From Solirubrobacter pauli (GTDB lineage: Bacteria > Actinomycetota > Thermoleophilia > Solirubrobacterales > Solirubrobacteraceae), in contig NZ_RBIL01000002.1 in assembly GCF_003633755.1 (NCBI RefSeq), positions 1,116,001 through 1,180,000 of the forward strand: 64,000 bases of DNA. The letters are read 5' to 3'. Each line of letters starts with the position of its first letter. Within the stretch, counting starts at the first letter, position 1. Under the pieces are notes generated by a model. The model searched no databases, was not told the DNA's origin, and saw nothing but the letters and a program-made list of their open reading frames with translations. This document shows positions 43,673-52,349 of the stretch, in pieces. A program made the translations under genes and the position numbers.

Positions 43673-44677
43673 GTGTCCGAGAAGGGATTCCGCATGCCGC
43701 CCGAGTGGGCGCCGCACGCTCGCACGTGGATGGCGTGGCCGTCGTCCGGCTACACGCTCGGCGACGATCCGGACGAGGCGCGCAGGACGTGGGCCGCGGT
43801 CGCGAGCGCGATCGTCGCCTTCGAGCCGGTGACGATGGTCGTCGACCCGGGGGCGGTGGAGGTCGCCGGCCGCCATCTCGACCCGCGCGTCGAGGTCGTC
43901 CAGGCGCCGCTGAACGACGCCTGGATGCGCGACATCGGGCCGACGTTCGTGCTCGACGGCAGCGGCGGGCTGGCCGCGGTCGACTGGGTCTTCAACGGCT
44001 GGGGCGGCCAGGAGTGGGCGGCGTGGGAGCACGACGCCCAGATCGCGCGGTTCGTCGCGGGCCGGGCCGGCGTGCCGGTGGTCGACTCGCCGCTGGTCAA
44101 CGAGGGCGGCGGGCTGCACGTCGACGGCGCGGGCACGGTGCTGGTCACGCGCACGGTCCAGCTGGACCCGGGGCGCAACCCGGACTGGGACGAGGCGCGC
44201 GTGGAGGCCGAGCTGGAGCGCACGCTCGGCGCCCGCCGCGTGATCTGGCTCGAGCGCGGGCTCACGCGTGACTACGACGAGTTCGGCACACGCGGCCACG
44301 TCGACATCGTCGCCACGTTCTCCGCGCCCGGCACGGTGCTCGTGCACCGCCAGGACGACCGCGACCATCCCGACCACGAGGTCTCACGCGGCGTCGCCGA
44401 CCAGCTGCGCGCCGAAGGGCTGACCGTGATCGAGGTGCCCGCGCCGCGGTTCACCCACGACGAGCACGGGCCGGTCGACTACAGCTACATCAACCACTCG
44501 CTGGTCAACGGCGGCGTCGTCCTGTGCGCGTTCGGCGAGGAGGCGGCCGACACGCGCGCCGCGGCGATCATGGCGGAGGCCTATCCCGGCCGGCGCATCG
44601 AGCTCGTGGACGCGCGGCCGCTGTTCGCGCGCGGCGGCGGCATCCACTGCATCACCCAGCAGGAGCCGGCGGTCTGA
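43673..44677 (+). CDS. aguA: agmatine deiminase
   Basis: 334 residues from GTG (VSEKGFRMPPEWAPHARTWM). Guanidine-modifying-enzyme motifs: MAWPSSG, NDAWMRDIGPTFV, FNGWGGQ, VNEGGGLHVDGAGT, GHVDIVATF and the catalytic Cys326 in GGGIHCITQQ. It hydrolyses agmatine to N-carbamoylputrescine and ammonia. No AguB-type N-carbamoylputrescine amidase follows; instead two urease subunits do, with the TGATG junction at 44675. The start is only 17 bases from the divergent PolX start. Confidence 0.92.
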   Translation: MSEKGFRMPPEWAPHARTWMAWPSSGYTLGDDPDEARRTWAAVASAIVAFEPVTMVVDPGAVEVAGRHLDPRVEVVQAPLNDAWMRDIGPTFVLDGSGGLAAVDWVFNGWGGQEWAAWEHDAQIARFVAGRAGVPVVDSPLVNEGGGLHVDGAGTVLVTRTVQLDPGRNPDWDEARVEAELERTLGARRVIWLERGLTRDYDEFGTRGHVDIVATFSAPGTVLVHRQDDRDHPDHEVSRGVADQLRAEGLTVIEVPAPRFTHDEHGPVDYSYINHSLVNGGVVLCAFGEEAADTRAAAIMAEAYPGRRIELVDARPLFARGGGIHCITQQEPAV

Positions 44678-45336
44678 TGCGTCTGCTGCCCAGCGAGGAA
44701 GACCGGCTGCTGCTGTTCCTGGCGGGGGAGCTGGCCCGCAAGCGGCGGGCGCGCGGGCTGCCGCTGACCCAGGCCGAGGCGGTCGCGCTGATCGCCGACG
44801 AGGTGTGCGAGGCGGCGCGCGACGGTCGCTCGTACGCGGAGGTGCAGGCCTTCGGCTACACGGTGCTCGGCGAGGCGGACGTGCTCGAGGGCGTGGCCGA
44901 CGCCGTGCCGCGCGTGGAGGTCGAGCCGCTGTTCGTGGACGGGCACCGGCTCGTCGTGCTGCACGACCCGATCCGCCGCGACGGCCCGCCGGAGGCGCGC
45001 GCGGTCGACCCCGAGTGGGTGGGCGAGGGCGTCGCGCTCGACGTCGTCAACGAGGGCGAGGTCACGGTCGGCGTGACGTCGCACTTCCACTTCTTCGAGA
45101 CCAACCGCGCGCTGCGCTTCGACCGGGCGGCGGCGTGGGGCCGGCGGCTGGCGATCGAGGCCGGGGCGAAGGTCGTGTTCCCGCCGGGGGAGACGGTCGG
45201 CGTGCGGCTCGTGCCGATCGCGGGCGCCCGGATCGTGCGCGGGCACGGCGGGCTGGTCGACGGCCCGCTGGATGCCGACGGCGCGCGCGAGGCGGCGCTG
45301 GCGCTGGCGCGGGAACGGGGGTACCGCGGTGCCTGA
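44677..45336 (+). CDS. ureAB: urease gamma-beta fusion subunit
   Basis: 219 residues. Residues 1-100 are urease gamma (LLPSEEDRLLLFLAGELARKRRAR interrupted as usual, LTQAEAVALIADEVCEAARDG, VEVEPLFVDGHRLVVLHDPI); residues about 110-205 are urease beta (LDVVNEGEVTVGVTSHFHFFETNRALRF and PPGETVGVRLVPIAG). Such fusions occur in Helicobacter and some actinobacteria. These subunits build the frame around the catalytic alpha subunit. The ATG overlaps the deiminase TGA; the stop lies inside the start of urease alpha. Confidence 0.92.
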   Translation: MRLLPSEEDRLLLFLAGELARKRRARGLPLTQAEAVALIADEVCEAARDGRSYAEVQAFGYTVLGEADVLEGVADAVPRVEVEPLFVDGHRLVVLHDPIRRDGPPEARAVDPEWVGEGVALDVVNEGEVTVGVTSHFHFFETNRALRFDRAAAWGRRLAIEAGAKVVFPPGETVGVRLVPIAGARIVRGHGGLVDGPLDADGAREAALALARERGYRGA

Positions 45337-46936
45337 GCGCGTACGGCTGGCCGACAGCGACCTGTGGCTCGAGCCCGAGGGCGAGCCGGACGCGATCGTC
45401 CCCGGCTGGGGCGGCACGATGCGCGATGGGCTCGGCGTGCGCGCCGAGCGCGGCGGCGTGGAGGTGGCGATCACCGGCGGCCTGGTGGTCGACCCGATCC
45501 TCGGCGTCCGCTACGCGAGCCTCGGGATCAGCCAGGGCCGGATCGTCAGCGTCGGCCGGGCCGGCAACCCCGACACGATGGACGGCGTCGACGTGGTGCT
45601 GGACACCGCGACCGCGGTCCACGACGCGAGCGGGTTGATCGTCACGCCCGGCGGCATCGACACCCACGTGCACTGGCTCTCGCCGCAGGTCGCGGACGCG
45701 GCGCTCGCCGGCGGCCTGACGACGCTCGTGATCCAGGACCCGGGCCCGGTCTGGAACCTCGGCTGCAACCCGCCCGAGCTGCTGCAGGCCGCGTGGGCGG
45801 CGCTCGATGCCTACCCGCTCAACGCCGCGCTGCTCGTCCGCGGCTCTGCGGCCCGGCAGGACCCGATCCTGCACTCGCTGCGCGCGGGCGGCGCCGGCCT
45901 GAAGATCCACGAGGACGTCGCGGCGGGCGCCGAGCAGATCCGGACCGCGCTCGACGTGTGCGACGCCGAGGACGTGCAGCTCGCGATCCACACCGACGGC
46001 CTCAACGAGTCGCTGTCGGTCGAGGAGACCTACGCGGCGTTCGGCGGGCGCACGATCCACGCGTTCCACATCGAGGGCTGCGGCGGCGGGCACGCGCCCG
46101 ACCTGCTCGTGCTGGCCGGCCGTGACCGCGTGCTCACGTCCTCCACGAATCCCGGGCTGCCGTTCGGCCCAGGCACGGAGGCCGAGGGCCGCGCGATGGT
46201 CGAGGCCGTGCACCTGCTCGACCCGGGCGGCCGCAGCGGCGACCTCGCGATCCTCGACCTGCGCGTGCGCGCCCGCACGATGGCCGCCGAAGGCGTGCTG
46301 CACGACCTCGGCGTGATCCACATGCTGTCCTCGGACTCGCAGGGCATGGGCCGCGCGGGCGAGGTCGTCCGGCGCGCCTTCCAGAACGCGGACTGGATGA
46401 AGGCCGTCCGCGGCGCCGAGGGCGCCCACGACAACGCCCGTGTCCTGCGCCACGTCGCGAAGGTCACGATCAACCCGGCGCTCGCGCACGGCCTGGCCGG
46501 CCACGTCGGCGCGCTCACGCCCGGCCGCCTCGCCGACGCCGTGCTCTGGCAGCCGTCGCTGATCGGCGTCCGCCCGGAGCTGGTGGTCAAGGCCGGCATG
46601 GCCGCCTGGGGCGCCTCCGGCGACGGCAACGCGACCACGATGCTGTCCGAGCCCGTGCGGGTCCGCCCGCAGGTCGGTGGCGTCGGCGGCGCTCCCGCCC
46701 GCACGTCGCTGGCGTTCCTCGCCGGCAGCGCGATGGAGGCGGAACTGCCGACGGCCCGCCCGCGCGCCCGCGTCGAGGGCTGCCGCGACCTGACCGCAGC
46801 CGACATGGTCCACAACACGCGCACCGGCACGGTCCGGGTGGATCCGCGCACGTGGGCGGTCACGCTCGACGGTGAGCCGGTGGACGCGCCGCCGGTCGAG
46901 CGCCTGGCGTTCTCAGGCCGCTTCCTGCTGGGCTGA
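45329..46936 (+). CDS. ureC: atypical urease alpha subunit
   Basis: 535 residues, shorter than the usual 565-570. Nickel ligands are kept: H113 and H115 in GGIDTHVHWLSPQ, carbamylated K192 in GAGLKIHED, H221 in AIHTDGLNES, H247 in FHIEGCGGGHAPD and D336 in SSDSQGMGR. The catalytic flap differs: where ureases have MVCHHLD this has VEAVHLLD, so the flap Cys is Val294, His295 is kept and the next His is Leu; one residue is also inserted before R312. No accessory gene (ureD, E, F, G) is in the window. The GTG overlaps the previous stop by eight bases. Confidence 0.88.
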   Translation: MPERVRLADSDLWLEPEGEPDAIVPGWGGTMRDGLGVRAERGGVEVAITGGLVVDPILGVRYASLGISQGRIVSVGRAGNPDTMDGVDVVLDTATAVHDASGLIVTPGGIDTHVHWLSPQVADAALAGGLTTLVIQDPGPVWNLGCNPPELLQAAWAALDAYPLNAALLVRGSAARQDPILHSLRAGGAGLKIHEDVAAGAEQIRTALDVCDAEDVQLAIHTDGLNESLSVEETYAAFGGRTIHAFHIEGCGGGHAPDLLVLAGRDRVLTSSTNPGLPFGPGTEAEGRAMVEAVHLLDPGGRSGDLAILDLRVRARTMAAEGVLHDLGVIHMLSSDSQGMGRAGEVVRRAFQNADWMKAVRGAEGAHDNARVLRHVAKVTINPALAHGLAGHVGALTPGRLADAVLWQPSLIGVRPELVVKAGMAAWGASGDGNATTMLSEPVRVRPQVGGVGGAPARTSLAFLAGSAMEAELPTARPRARVEGCRDLTAADMVHNTRTGTVRVDPRTWAVTLDGEPVDAPPVERLAFSGRFLLG

Positions 46937-47470
46937 CGCGGCCGTCCGCAGCGCCCGCGCCGTCGCCTCGCGGTGCGCGGGGCGCGGCGTCGTCCAGGCG
47001 AGCTGGCGCAGCGCGGGGGCGAGCCGCTCGGCCTCGGCGGCGAGCGCCGTCGCGCGGGCGAGCGCGGCGCGGTGGTCCTCCGCCGGCACCATGGCGCGGG
47101 CCGGGCGCACGCACACGCCGATGCACGGCTGCGGCGCCTCGATGTGCCCGCAGTCGCAGCGCCACGTGGTGACCTCGAGCGCGGGCTCGGGCACCCGCGG
47201 GGCGTGCAGCACGGCGCGGGCGCGGGTGCGCAGCGCCGCCCACTCGCCATCGGCGAGCGTGGACCGCGCGACCTCGGCGAGCAGCGCCCGGCGTTCGGCC
47301 AGCAGCGTCTCCAGCGCATCGACCGCCGCCAGCGCCGCCGCGTGCTCGTCCGCCGGGACGAGGTCCAGCCGGTGCTCGTGGCAGCCGCCGAGGCACGGCT
47401 GCGGCGTCTCGATCGCGCCGCAGCCGATGCACTGGTTGACCGTGATCACGTCAAGCGGCCTGGGCGACAT
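46913..47470 (-). CDS. hypothetical protein with duplicated Cys motif
   Basis: 185 residues. Two copies of a cysteine motif stand about 90 residues apart: C14-x2-C17-GAIETPQPC26-LGGC30 and C105-x-C107-GHIEAPQPC116-IGVC120. Each is followed by a charged helix (VPADEHAAAL, VPAEDHRAAL), so the protein is an internal duplication, probably binding two metal ions. I do not recognise the family. It is coupled to the upstream universal stress gene by a 20-base overlap and convergent with ureC (24-base overlap). Confidence 0.65.
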   Translation of the reverse strand: MSPRPLDVITVNQCIGCGAIETPQPCLGGCHEHRLDLVPADEHAAALAAVDALETLLAERRALLAEVARSTLADGEWAALRTRARAVLHAPRVPEPALEVTTWRCDCGHIEAPQPCIGVCVRPARAMVPAEDHRAALARATALAAEAERLAPALRQLAWTTPRPAHREATARALRTAASAQQEAA

Positions 47471-47939
47471 CCTGGTCCTCGGCCGGGCAGCCGTGGCGGA
47501 CGACGAGCGTCGGGCGCGTGGCGTGGTGGACGACAGCGTTGCTCACGCTGCCGAGGACGAGCGACCGGATGCCGCTCAGCCCGCGCGACCCGAGCACGAT
47601 CGCGGCGGCGTCGCGGTCGTCGGCCGCGGCGAGGATCGCCTGCCAGATCGGGCCGCTCGCGCGCATGGCCATCGGCTCTGCGTCCAGGCCGGCCTCGCGG
47701 GCCAGCGTGGCGCCCCGCTCGGCCAGCTCGGCGGCGGCGTCCGCGGCGGCCTTGTCGAGCGCGTCGAGGTCCTCCGCGTAGACCATGCCCGGCCAGGCGT
47801 AGGTGAGCTGCGCCTGGGCGCGTGGCCAGGCGACGAGCACGACCGCGGGGCGCCCTCCGAACAGCGCCGCGGCGCGCTGGATGGCGACCGCGGCGTCATC
47901 GGAGCCGTCGTAGCAGAGGATCACGGGGGAGGCGGTCAT
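47451..47939 (-). CDS. universal stress protein
   Basis: 162 residues, one UspA domain: VILCYDGSDDAAVAIQRAA at the start and IVLGSRGLSGIRSLVLGSVS with the G-x2-G-x9-GS ATP-binding ending. AAGGA lies eight bases before the ATG. It follows the phosphoketolase gene on the same strand after 82 bases and overlaps the next gene. Stress proteins of this type accompany fermentative or hypoxia genes in actinobacteria, which fits the neighbour. Confidence 0.88.
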   Translation of the reverse strand: MTASPVILCYDGSDDAAVAIQRAAALFGGRPAVVLVAWPRAQAQLTYAWPGMVYAEDLDALDKAAADAAAELAERGATLAREAGLDAEPMAMRASGPIWQAILAAADDRDAAAIVLGSRGLSGIRSLVLGSVSNAVVHHATRPTLVVRHGCPAEDQDVAQAA

Positions 47940-48019
47940 CGTCGGGTCCTTCGGTCGGTGCTTGGTACTCCCAACCTAGGTCCGTGTCCGCCTCCCCGGC
48001 TTCGGGGAAGTCCGAGACC

Positions 48020-48040
48020 GACTACGGGTTTTCCGTAGTC
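48020..48040 (-). terminator. perfect 8-bp hairpin at phosphoketolase stop
   Basis: GACTACGG and CCGTAGTC pair across a 5-base loop; the minus-strand hairpin contains the phosphoketolase TAG. A second hairpin, CCCCG with CGGGG, follows at about 47993-48006. There is no U-run, so termination would be of the weak GC-rich type. Confidence 0.4.
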
Positions 48041-50376
48041 CAGACCCAGTCGCGCAGCTCGGCCGGGTCGTCGCCGTGCTCGCGCGTGTAGGCGCGGGCC
48101 CGCAGCCGCTCGTCGACCATCTGCTGGCGCAGCAGCGCGGCGCGCTGGCCCAGTCCCGGCACCCGGTCGATCACGTCGATCACCAGGTGGAAGCGGTCCA
48201 TGTCGTTGAGCATCACCATGTCGAACGGCGTCGTGGTCGTGCCCTCCTCCTTGTAGCCGCGCACGTGCAGGTTCATGTGGTTCGTGCGGCGGTACGTGAG
48301 CCGGTGGATCAGCCACGGGTAGCCGTGGTAGGCGAAGATCACGGGCTTGTCGGTGGTGAACAGCGCGTCGAACAGGCCGTGGCTGAGGCCGTGCGGGTGC
48401 TCGCTCTCGTCCTGCAGGCGCATCAGGTCGACCACGTTGATCACGCGCACCTTCAGCTCGGGCAGGTGCTCGCGCAGGAGCGCGGCCGCGGCGACGGTCT
48501 CCAGCGTCGGGATGTCGCCCGCGCACGCGAGGACGACGTCGGGCTCGCCGCCCCCGTCGCTGGACGCCCAGTCCCAGATGCCGATGCCGCGCGTGCAGTG
48601 CGCGACCGCCTCGTCCATCGTCAGGTAGTCGAGCGCGGGCTGCTTGCCGGCGACGATCACGTTCACGTAGTGGCGGCTGCGCAGGCAGTGGTCGGCGACC
48701 GAGAGCAGGCAGTTCGCGTCCGGCGGCAGGTAGACGCGGATGACCTCGGACTTCTTGTTGACGACGTGGTCGATGAACCCCGGGTCCTGGTGCGAGAAGC
48801 CGTTGTGGTCCTGGCGCCAGACGTGCGAGGAGAGCAGGTAGTTGAGCGACGCGACCGGCCGCCGCCACGGGATGTGGCGCGTCGTCTTGAGCCACTTCGC
48901 GTGTTGGTTGAACATCGAGTCGACGATGTGGATGAACGCCTCGTAGCTGTTGAACAGCCCGTGGCGCCCGGTCAGCAGGTAGCCCTCGAGCCAGCCCTGG
49001 CACAGGTGCTCGCTCAGCACCTCCATCACCCGGCCGTCCGGCGCCATGTGCTCGTCGGCGTCCTTGATCTCGGCCATCCACGCGCGGTCGGTCGCCTCGA
49101 CGACGGCGCCGAGCCGGTTCGAGACGGTCTCGTCGGGGCCGAAGATGCGGAACGACGTGTCGTTGGCGACCGCGACGTCGCGCAGCCAGCCGCCGAGCAC
49201 GCGCGTGGCCTCGCTCGAGCTGTAGCCGGGGGAGTCGACCTCGACCGCGTAGTCGCGGAAGTCCGGCAGCTCCAGGTCGTGCAGCAGCAGTCCGCCGTTG
49301 GCGTGCGGGTTGGCGCCCATCCGGCGCTCGCCGGCCGGTGCGAGGGCGACCACCTCGGGCAGCGGGCGGCCCTGGTCGTCGAACAGCTCCTCGGGCCGGT
49401 ACGACCGCATCCACGCCTCGAGCTGCTCGACGCGCTCCTCGTGCCCGGCGAGCCCGGACAGCGGCACCTGGTGCGAGGCCGGCGTGGCCTCGTTCGGCCC
49501 GGTCCAGCCCTTCGGCGTCCGCAGCACGAGCATCGGCCAGCGCGGACGCTCGGTGCTGCCGTTGCGCGCGTCGTCCTGGATCCGCGCGATGTCGGCGACG
49601 ATCGCGTCGAGCGTGCCCGCGAGCTCCTGGTGGACCGTCTCGAGGTCGTCGGTCTCGACGAAGAACGGCGTGTGCCCGTAACCGCGCATCAACGCGTCGA
49701 GCTCGTCGTGCGTGATCCGGCTGAGCACCGTCGGGTTGGCGATCTTGTAGCCGTTCAGGTGCAGGATCGGCAGCACGGCGCCGTCACGCGCCGGGTTGAG
49801 GAACTTGTTCGAGTGCCAGCTCGCGGCGAGCGGGCCGGTCTCGGCCTCGCCGTCGCCGATCACACACGCGACGAGCAGATCCGGGTTGTCGAGCGCGGCG
49901 CCGTAGGCGTGCGCGAGCGCGTACCCGAGCTCACCGCCCTCGTGGATCGAGCCGGGCGTCTCAGGCGCGACGTGGCTCGGGATGCCACCCGGGAAGGAGA
50001 ACTGGCGGAACAGCTTGCGGATGCCGTCCTCGTCGCGCCCGATGTTCGGATAGACCTCGCTGTAGCTGCCCTCCAGCCACGTGCTGGCGACGAGCCCGGG
50101 GCCGCCGTGCCCGGGACCGGCGATGTAGATCGTGCTCAGGTCGTGAGCCTGGATGACGCGGTTCAGGTGCGCGTACAGCAGGTTCAGCCCGGGCGTCGTC
50201 CCCCAGTGGCCGAGCAGCCGCGGCTTGACGTGCTCGGGCAGGAGCGGCTCGCGCAGGAGCGGGTTCCCGAGCAGGTAGATCTGCCCGACGGACAGGTAGT
50301 TGGCGGCGCGCCACCAGGCGTCCAGCCGCGCGACCTCCTCCGCCGACAGCGGAGCAGGCGTCTCGGTCATGGCCAT
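48022..50376 (-). CDS. xfp: phosphoketolase (xylulose-5-P/fructose-6-P)
   Basis: 784 residues, full length. TPP-enzyme motifs: [75 protein letters not shown] and the TPP motif [20 protein letters not shown]; later [20 protein letters not shown] and [15 protein letters not shown]. It splits xylulose-5-P (or fructose-6-P) into acetyl phosphate and glyceraldehyde-3-P (erythrose-4-P). No acetate kinase is next to it. Start ATG at 50376; ATG at 50370 is also possible. Confidence 0.96.
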   Translation of the reverse strand: MAMTETPAPLSAEEVARLDAWWRAANYLSVGQIYLLGNPLLREPLLPEHVKPRLLGHWGTTPGLNLLYAHLNRVIQAHDLSTIYIAGPGHGGPGLVASTWLEGSYSEVYPNIGRDEDGIRKLFRQFSFPGGIPSHVAPETPGSIHEGGELGYALAHAYGAALDNPDLLVACVIGDGEAETGPLAASWHSNKFLNPARDGAVLPILHLNGYKIANPTVLSRITHDELDALMRGYGHTPFFVETDDLETVHQELAGTLDAIVADIARIQDDARNGSTERPRWPMLVLRTPKGWTGPNEATPASHQVPLSGLAGHEERVEQLEAWMRSYRPEELFDDQGRPLPEVVALAPAGERRMGANPHANGGLLLHDLELPDFRDYAVEVDSPGYSSSEATRVLGGWLRDVAVANDTSFRIFGPDETVSNRLGAVVEATDRAWMAEIKDADEHMAPDGRVMEVLSEHLCQGWLEGYLLTGRHGLFNSYEAFIHIVDSMFNQHAKWLKTTRHIPWRRPVASLNYLLSSHVWRQDHNGFSHQDPGFIDHVVNKKSEVIRVYLPPDANCLLSVADHCLRSRHYVNVIVAGKQPALDYLTMDEAVAHCTRGIGIWDWASSDGGGEPDVVLACAGDIPTLETVAAAALLREHLPELKVRVINVVDLMRLQDESEHPHGLSHGLFDALFTTDKPVIFAYHGYPWLIHRLTYRRTNHMNLHVRGYKEEGTTTTPFDMVMLNDMDRFHLVIDVIDRVPGLGQRAALLRQQMVDERLRARAYTREHGDDPAELRDWVWTTENP

Positions 50377-50483
50377 GTCCGAAGAGTGCCGGGTCTGGCT
50401 GCGGCGTGCGTCCGGGAGCGACCACCGCCGTCCGGGGGAGAACTACGGATGGCGCCGCTCGTCCGCACTCGTACGGTCACGAC

Positions 50484-51656
50484 ATGAGCAACCAGCCGCA
50501 CATCGTCATCGCGGGTGGGGGCGTCGCCGCCATCGAGGCGGTTGCGGCGCTCCGGGCCGCGGTCGGCCCACATCCACGCATCACCGTCCTCGCGCCCAAC
50601 GACGTGCTGAACCCGCCACCCGCCTCGGTCGCCGCGCCGTTCGGCTTCGGGCTGCCGAACCCGGTCCCGTTCGCGGTCATCCAGCGCTACGCGCCGTTCG
50701 ACCATCGTCCGGCCAAGCTGGTGCGGGTCGAGGCGGACCAGCACGTGGTCGTCGACGATCACGGTGACCGCCTGCGCTACGACGCGCTGCTCGTGGCGCC
50801 GGGCGCACGGTCGCTTCCCGCCGTGTCGGACGCGATCACGTTCACCGGCCCGGCTTCCGTTCCGGCCGTCGAGGCGGCGCTCGCCGAGACGGCGACGCTG
50901 GCCTTCGTGCTCCCGAGCGTCTCGACCTGGGCGCTGCCGCTGTACGAGCTGGCGATGATGGCCGCGACCGAGCTGCGCAGCCGCGGGCGCGAGCCGCGCG
51001 TCACGATCGTCACCCCCGAGCCCGTGCCGCTGTGGATGTTCGGCAGCGAGGCCGGCGCGGCCGTGTCCGAGCACCTCGCGGCGCGCGGGATCGCCCTGCG
51101 CGCCGGCGTGCGGCTGGCCGAAGTGCATCCCGGGTGGGTCGAGCTCGACGGCGCCGATCCCGTGCCGGCGGGCCGCGTGATCGCGATGCCGCGCCTGGTC
51201 GGACCGGCGATCGCGGGGCTGCCGCACGACCCGTCCGGGTTCGTCCCGGTCGACGGCCACGGCCGGGTGCCCGGCCTGGCGGATGTGTTCGCGGCCGGCG
51301 ACGTGACGACGTTCCCGCTCAAGCAGGGCGGGCTGTCGGCGCAGCAGGCCGACGTCGCGGCCGCCGCGATCGCCGCCGACCGCGGGCTCGGACCGGCCCC
51401 GGAGCCCTGGCAGCCGGTGCTGCGCGGGCTGCTCCTCACGGGCGGCGCGCCGCTGTACCTGCGCGCGCCCGTGAGCCTGGACGGGGAGCCGCTCCCAACG
51501 ACCGAGCGGACCGTGTGGCACACGCCGCTGTGGTCGCCACCCGGCAAGGTCGCCGGGCGCTACCTCGCGCCGTTGCTGGCGACGGCGCGCCCGCCGCGGC
51601 TGGCGAGCGCGCCGATGGAGGACGTGCCGCTCAGGCGCGCGCGCCAGAACGTGTGA
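50484..51656 (+). CDS. FAD-dependent pyridine nucleotide-disulphide/SQR-like oxidoreductase
   Basis: 390 residues. FAD site HIVIAGGGVAAIEAVAALRA, second dinucleotide region RVTIVTPEPVPLWMFGSEAG, and the FAD-closing ADVFAAGDVTTFPLKQGGLS. The layout is that of sulfide:quinone or NADH dehydrogenase-II-like enzymes, but the redox cysteines of true SQR are absent. It may pass electrons to quinone. It is divergent from phosphoketolase (107 bases) and overlaps the convergent L,D-transpeptidase gene by 26 bases. Confidence 0.8.
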   Translation: MSNQPHIVIAGGGVAAIEAVAALRAAVGPHPRITVLAPNDVLNPPPASVAAPFGFGLPNPVPFAVIQRYAPFDHRPAKLVRVEADQHVVVDDHGDRLRYDALLVAPGARSLPAVSDAITFTGPASVPAVEAALAETATLAFVLPSVSTWALPLYELAMMAATELRSRGREPRVTIVTPEPVPLWMFGSEAGAAVSEHLAARGIALRAGVRLAEVHPGWVELDGADPVPAGRVIAMPRLVGPAIAGLPHDPSGFVPVDGHGRVPGLADVFAAGDVTTFPLKQGGLSAQQADVAAAAIAADRGLGPAPEPWQPVLRGLLLTGGAPLYLRAPVSLDGEPLPTTERTVWHTPLWSPPGKVAGRYLAPLLATARPPRLASAPMEDVPLRRARQNV

Positions 51657-52272
51657 CGATCACGGTCGTGCCGGGCGCGAGCAGGTCGTAGAGCTCGCGC
51701 GCGAACGCGGCGGGCACGCGGACGCAGCCGTGGCTCGCCCGCTCGACGTCGGTGGTGCCGGCGTGGAAGGCGACGCCACCGACGAAGTAGCTCGCGTACG
51801 GCAGCCAGACCTTGTACGGGACCGACCACGACCGGCGCTCCTTGCGGCCGATCTTGAACGTGCCGACGGGCGTCTCGTAGCCCTGCTTGCCGGTCGAGAC
51901 GGAGTAGACCCGCTCGACCGCGCCATCGCGGACGACGAGCAGCAGCTGGCGGGACAGGTCGACCTCGACGTGCAGGCCGGGGCGCGCGCTCACGGGCGTG
52001 AGCGCCGCGGGCGCGTCGAGCGCGGCGCGGGTCTTCGGGCCGGCGACGCCGTCGGCGCTGAGGCCGTTGGCCTTCTGGAACGCCTGGACGGCGGCGCGGG
52101 TGGACGGTCCCGCGCAGCCGTCGACGGCGCCGCCGGGGAAGTGCAGGGCCTCGAGCCGCTCCTGGAGCGCGGCGGTCTTGGCATCGCAGCGCGGGGCGGC
52201 GACGGCGGTGGCGGGCAGGGAGGCGATCATCGCGACGAGCGCCGCGAGCAACAGGGTCAGACGGTGGTTCAT
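51631..52272 (-). CDS. L,D-transpeptidase with peptidoglycan-binding domain
   Basis: 213 residues. Signal peptide (LTLLLAALVAMIASLPATAVAA), then a PG-binding-1 repeat (LQERLEALHFPGGAVDGCAG, AVQAFQKANGLSADG), then a YkuD domain with the active-site Cys183 in HAGTTDVERASHGCVRVP. The enzyme makes 3-3 cross-links in the cell wall outside the membrane. The gene is divergent from an ECF sigma gene, and a 40-base dyad lies between them. Confidence 0.92.
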   Translation of the reverse strand: MNHRLTLLLAALVAMIASLPATAVAAPRCDAKTAALQERLEALHFPGGAVDGCAGPSTRAAVQAFQKANGLSADGVAGPKTRAALDAPAALTPVSARPGLHVEVDLSRQLLLVVRDGAVERVYSVSTGKQGYETPVGTFKIGRKERRSWSVPYKVWLPYASYFVGGVAFHAGTTDVERASHGCVRVPAAFARELYDLLAPGTTVIVTRSGARA

Positions 52273-52290
52273 GCCCGTTGGACGAACGCC

Positions 52291-52330
52291 GCCGCCGATT
52301 CCTTCACGCCGTCGTGAAGAAATCGGCGGC
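52291..52330. promoter_or_regulatory. 40-base dyad between L,D-transpeptidase and sigma genes
   Basis: GCCGCCGATT and AATCGGCGGC pair perfectly, and inside them CTTCACG pairs with CGTGAAG around CCGT; one mismatch separates the blocks. It begins 19 bases upstream of the transpeptidase ATG and ends 20 bases before the sigma ATG, so it could be a shared operator or a leader hairpin for either mRNA. Confidence 0.5.
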
Positions 52331-52349
52331 TTGGTAGGTCTAAGGGGGG

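Noticed and set aside
50484-51656. True sulfide:quinone oxidoreductase
   Set aside because: The conserved redox cysteines of SQR are absent, so only the wider FAD oxidoreductase family is supported.
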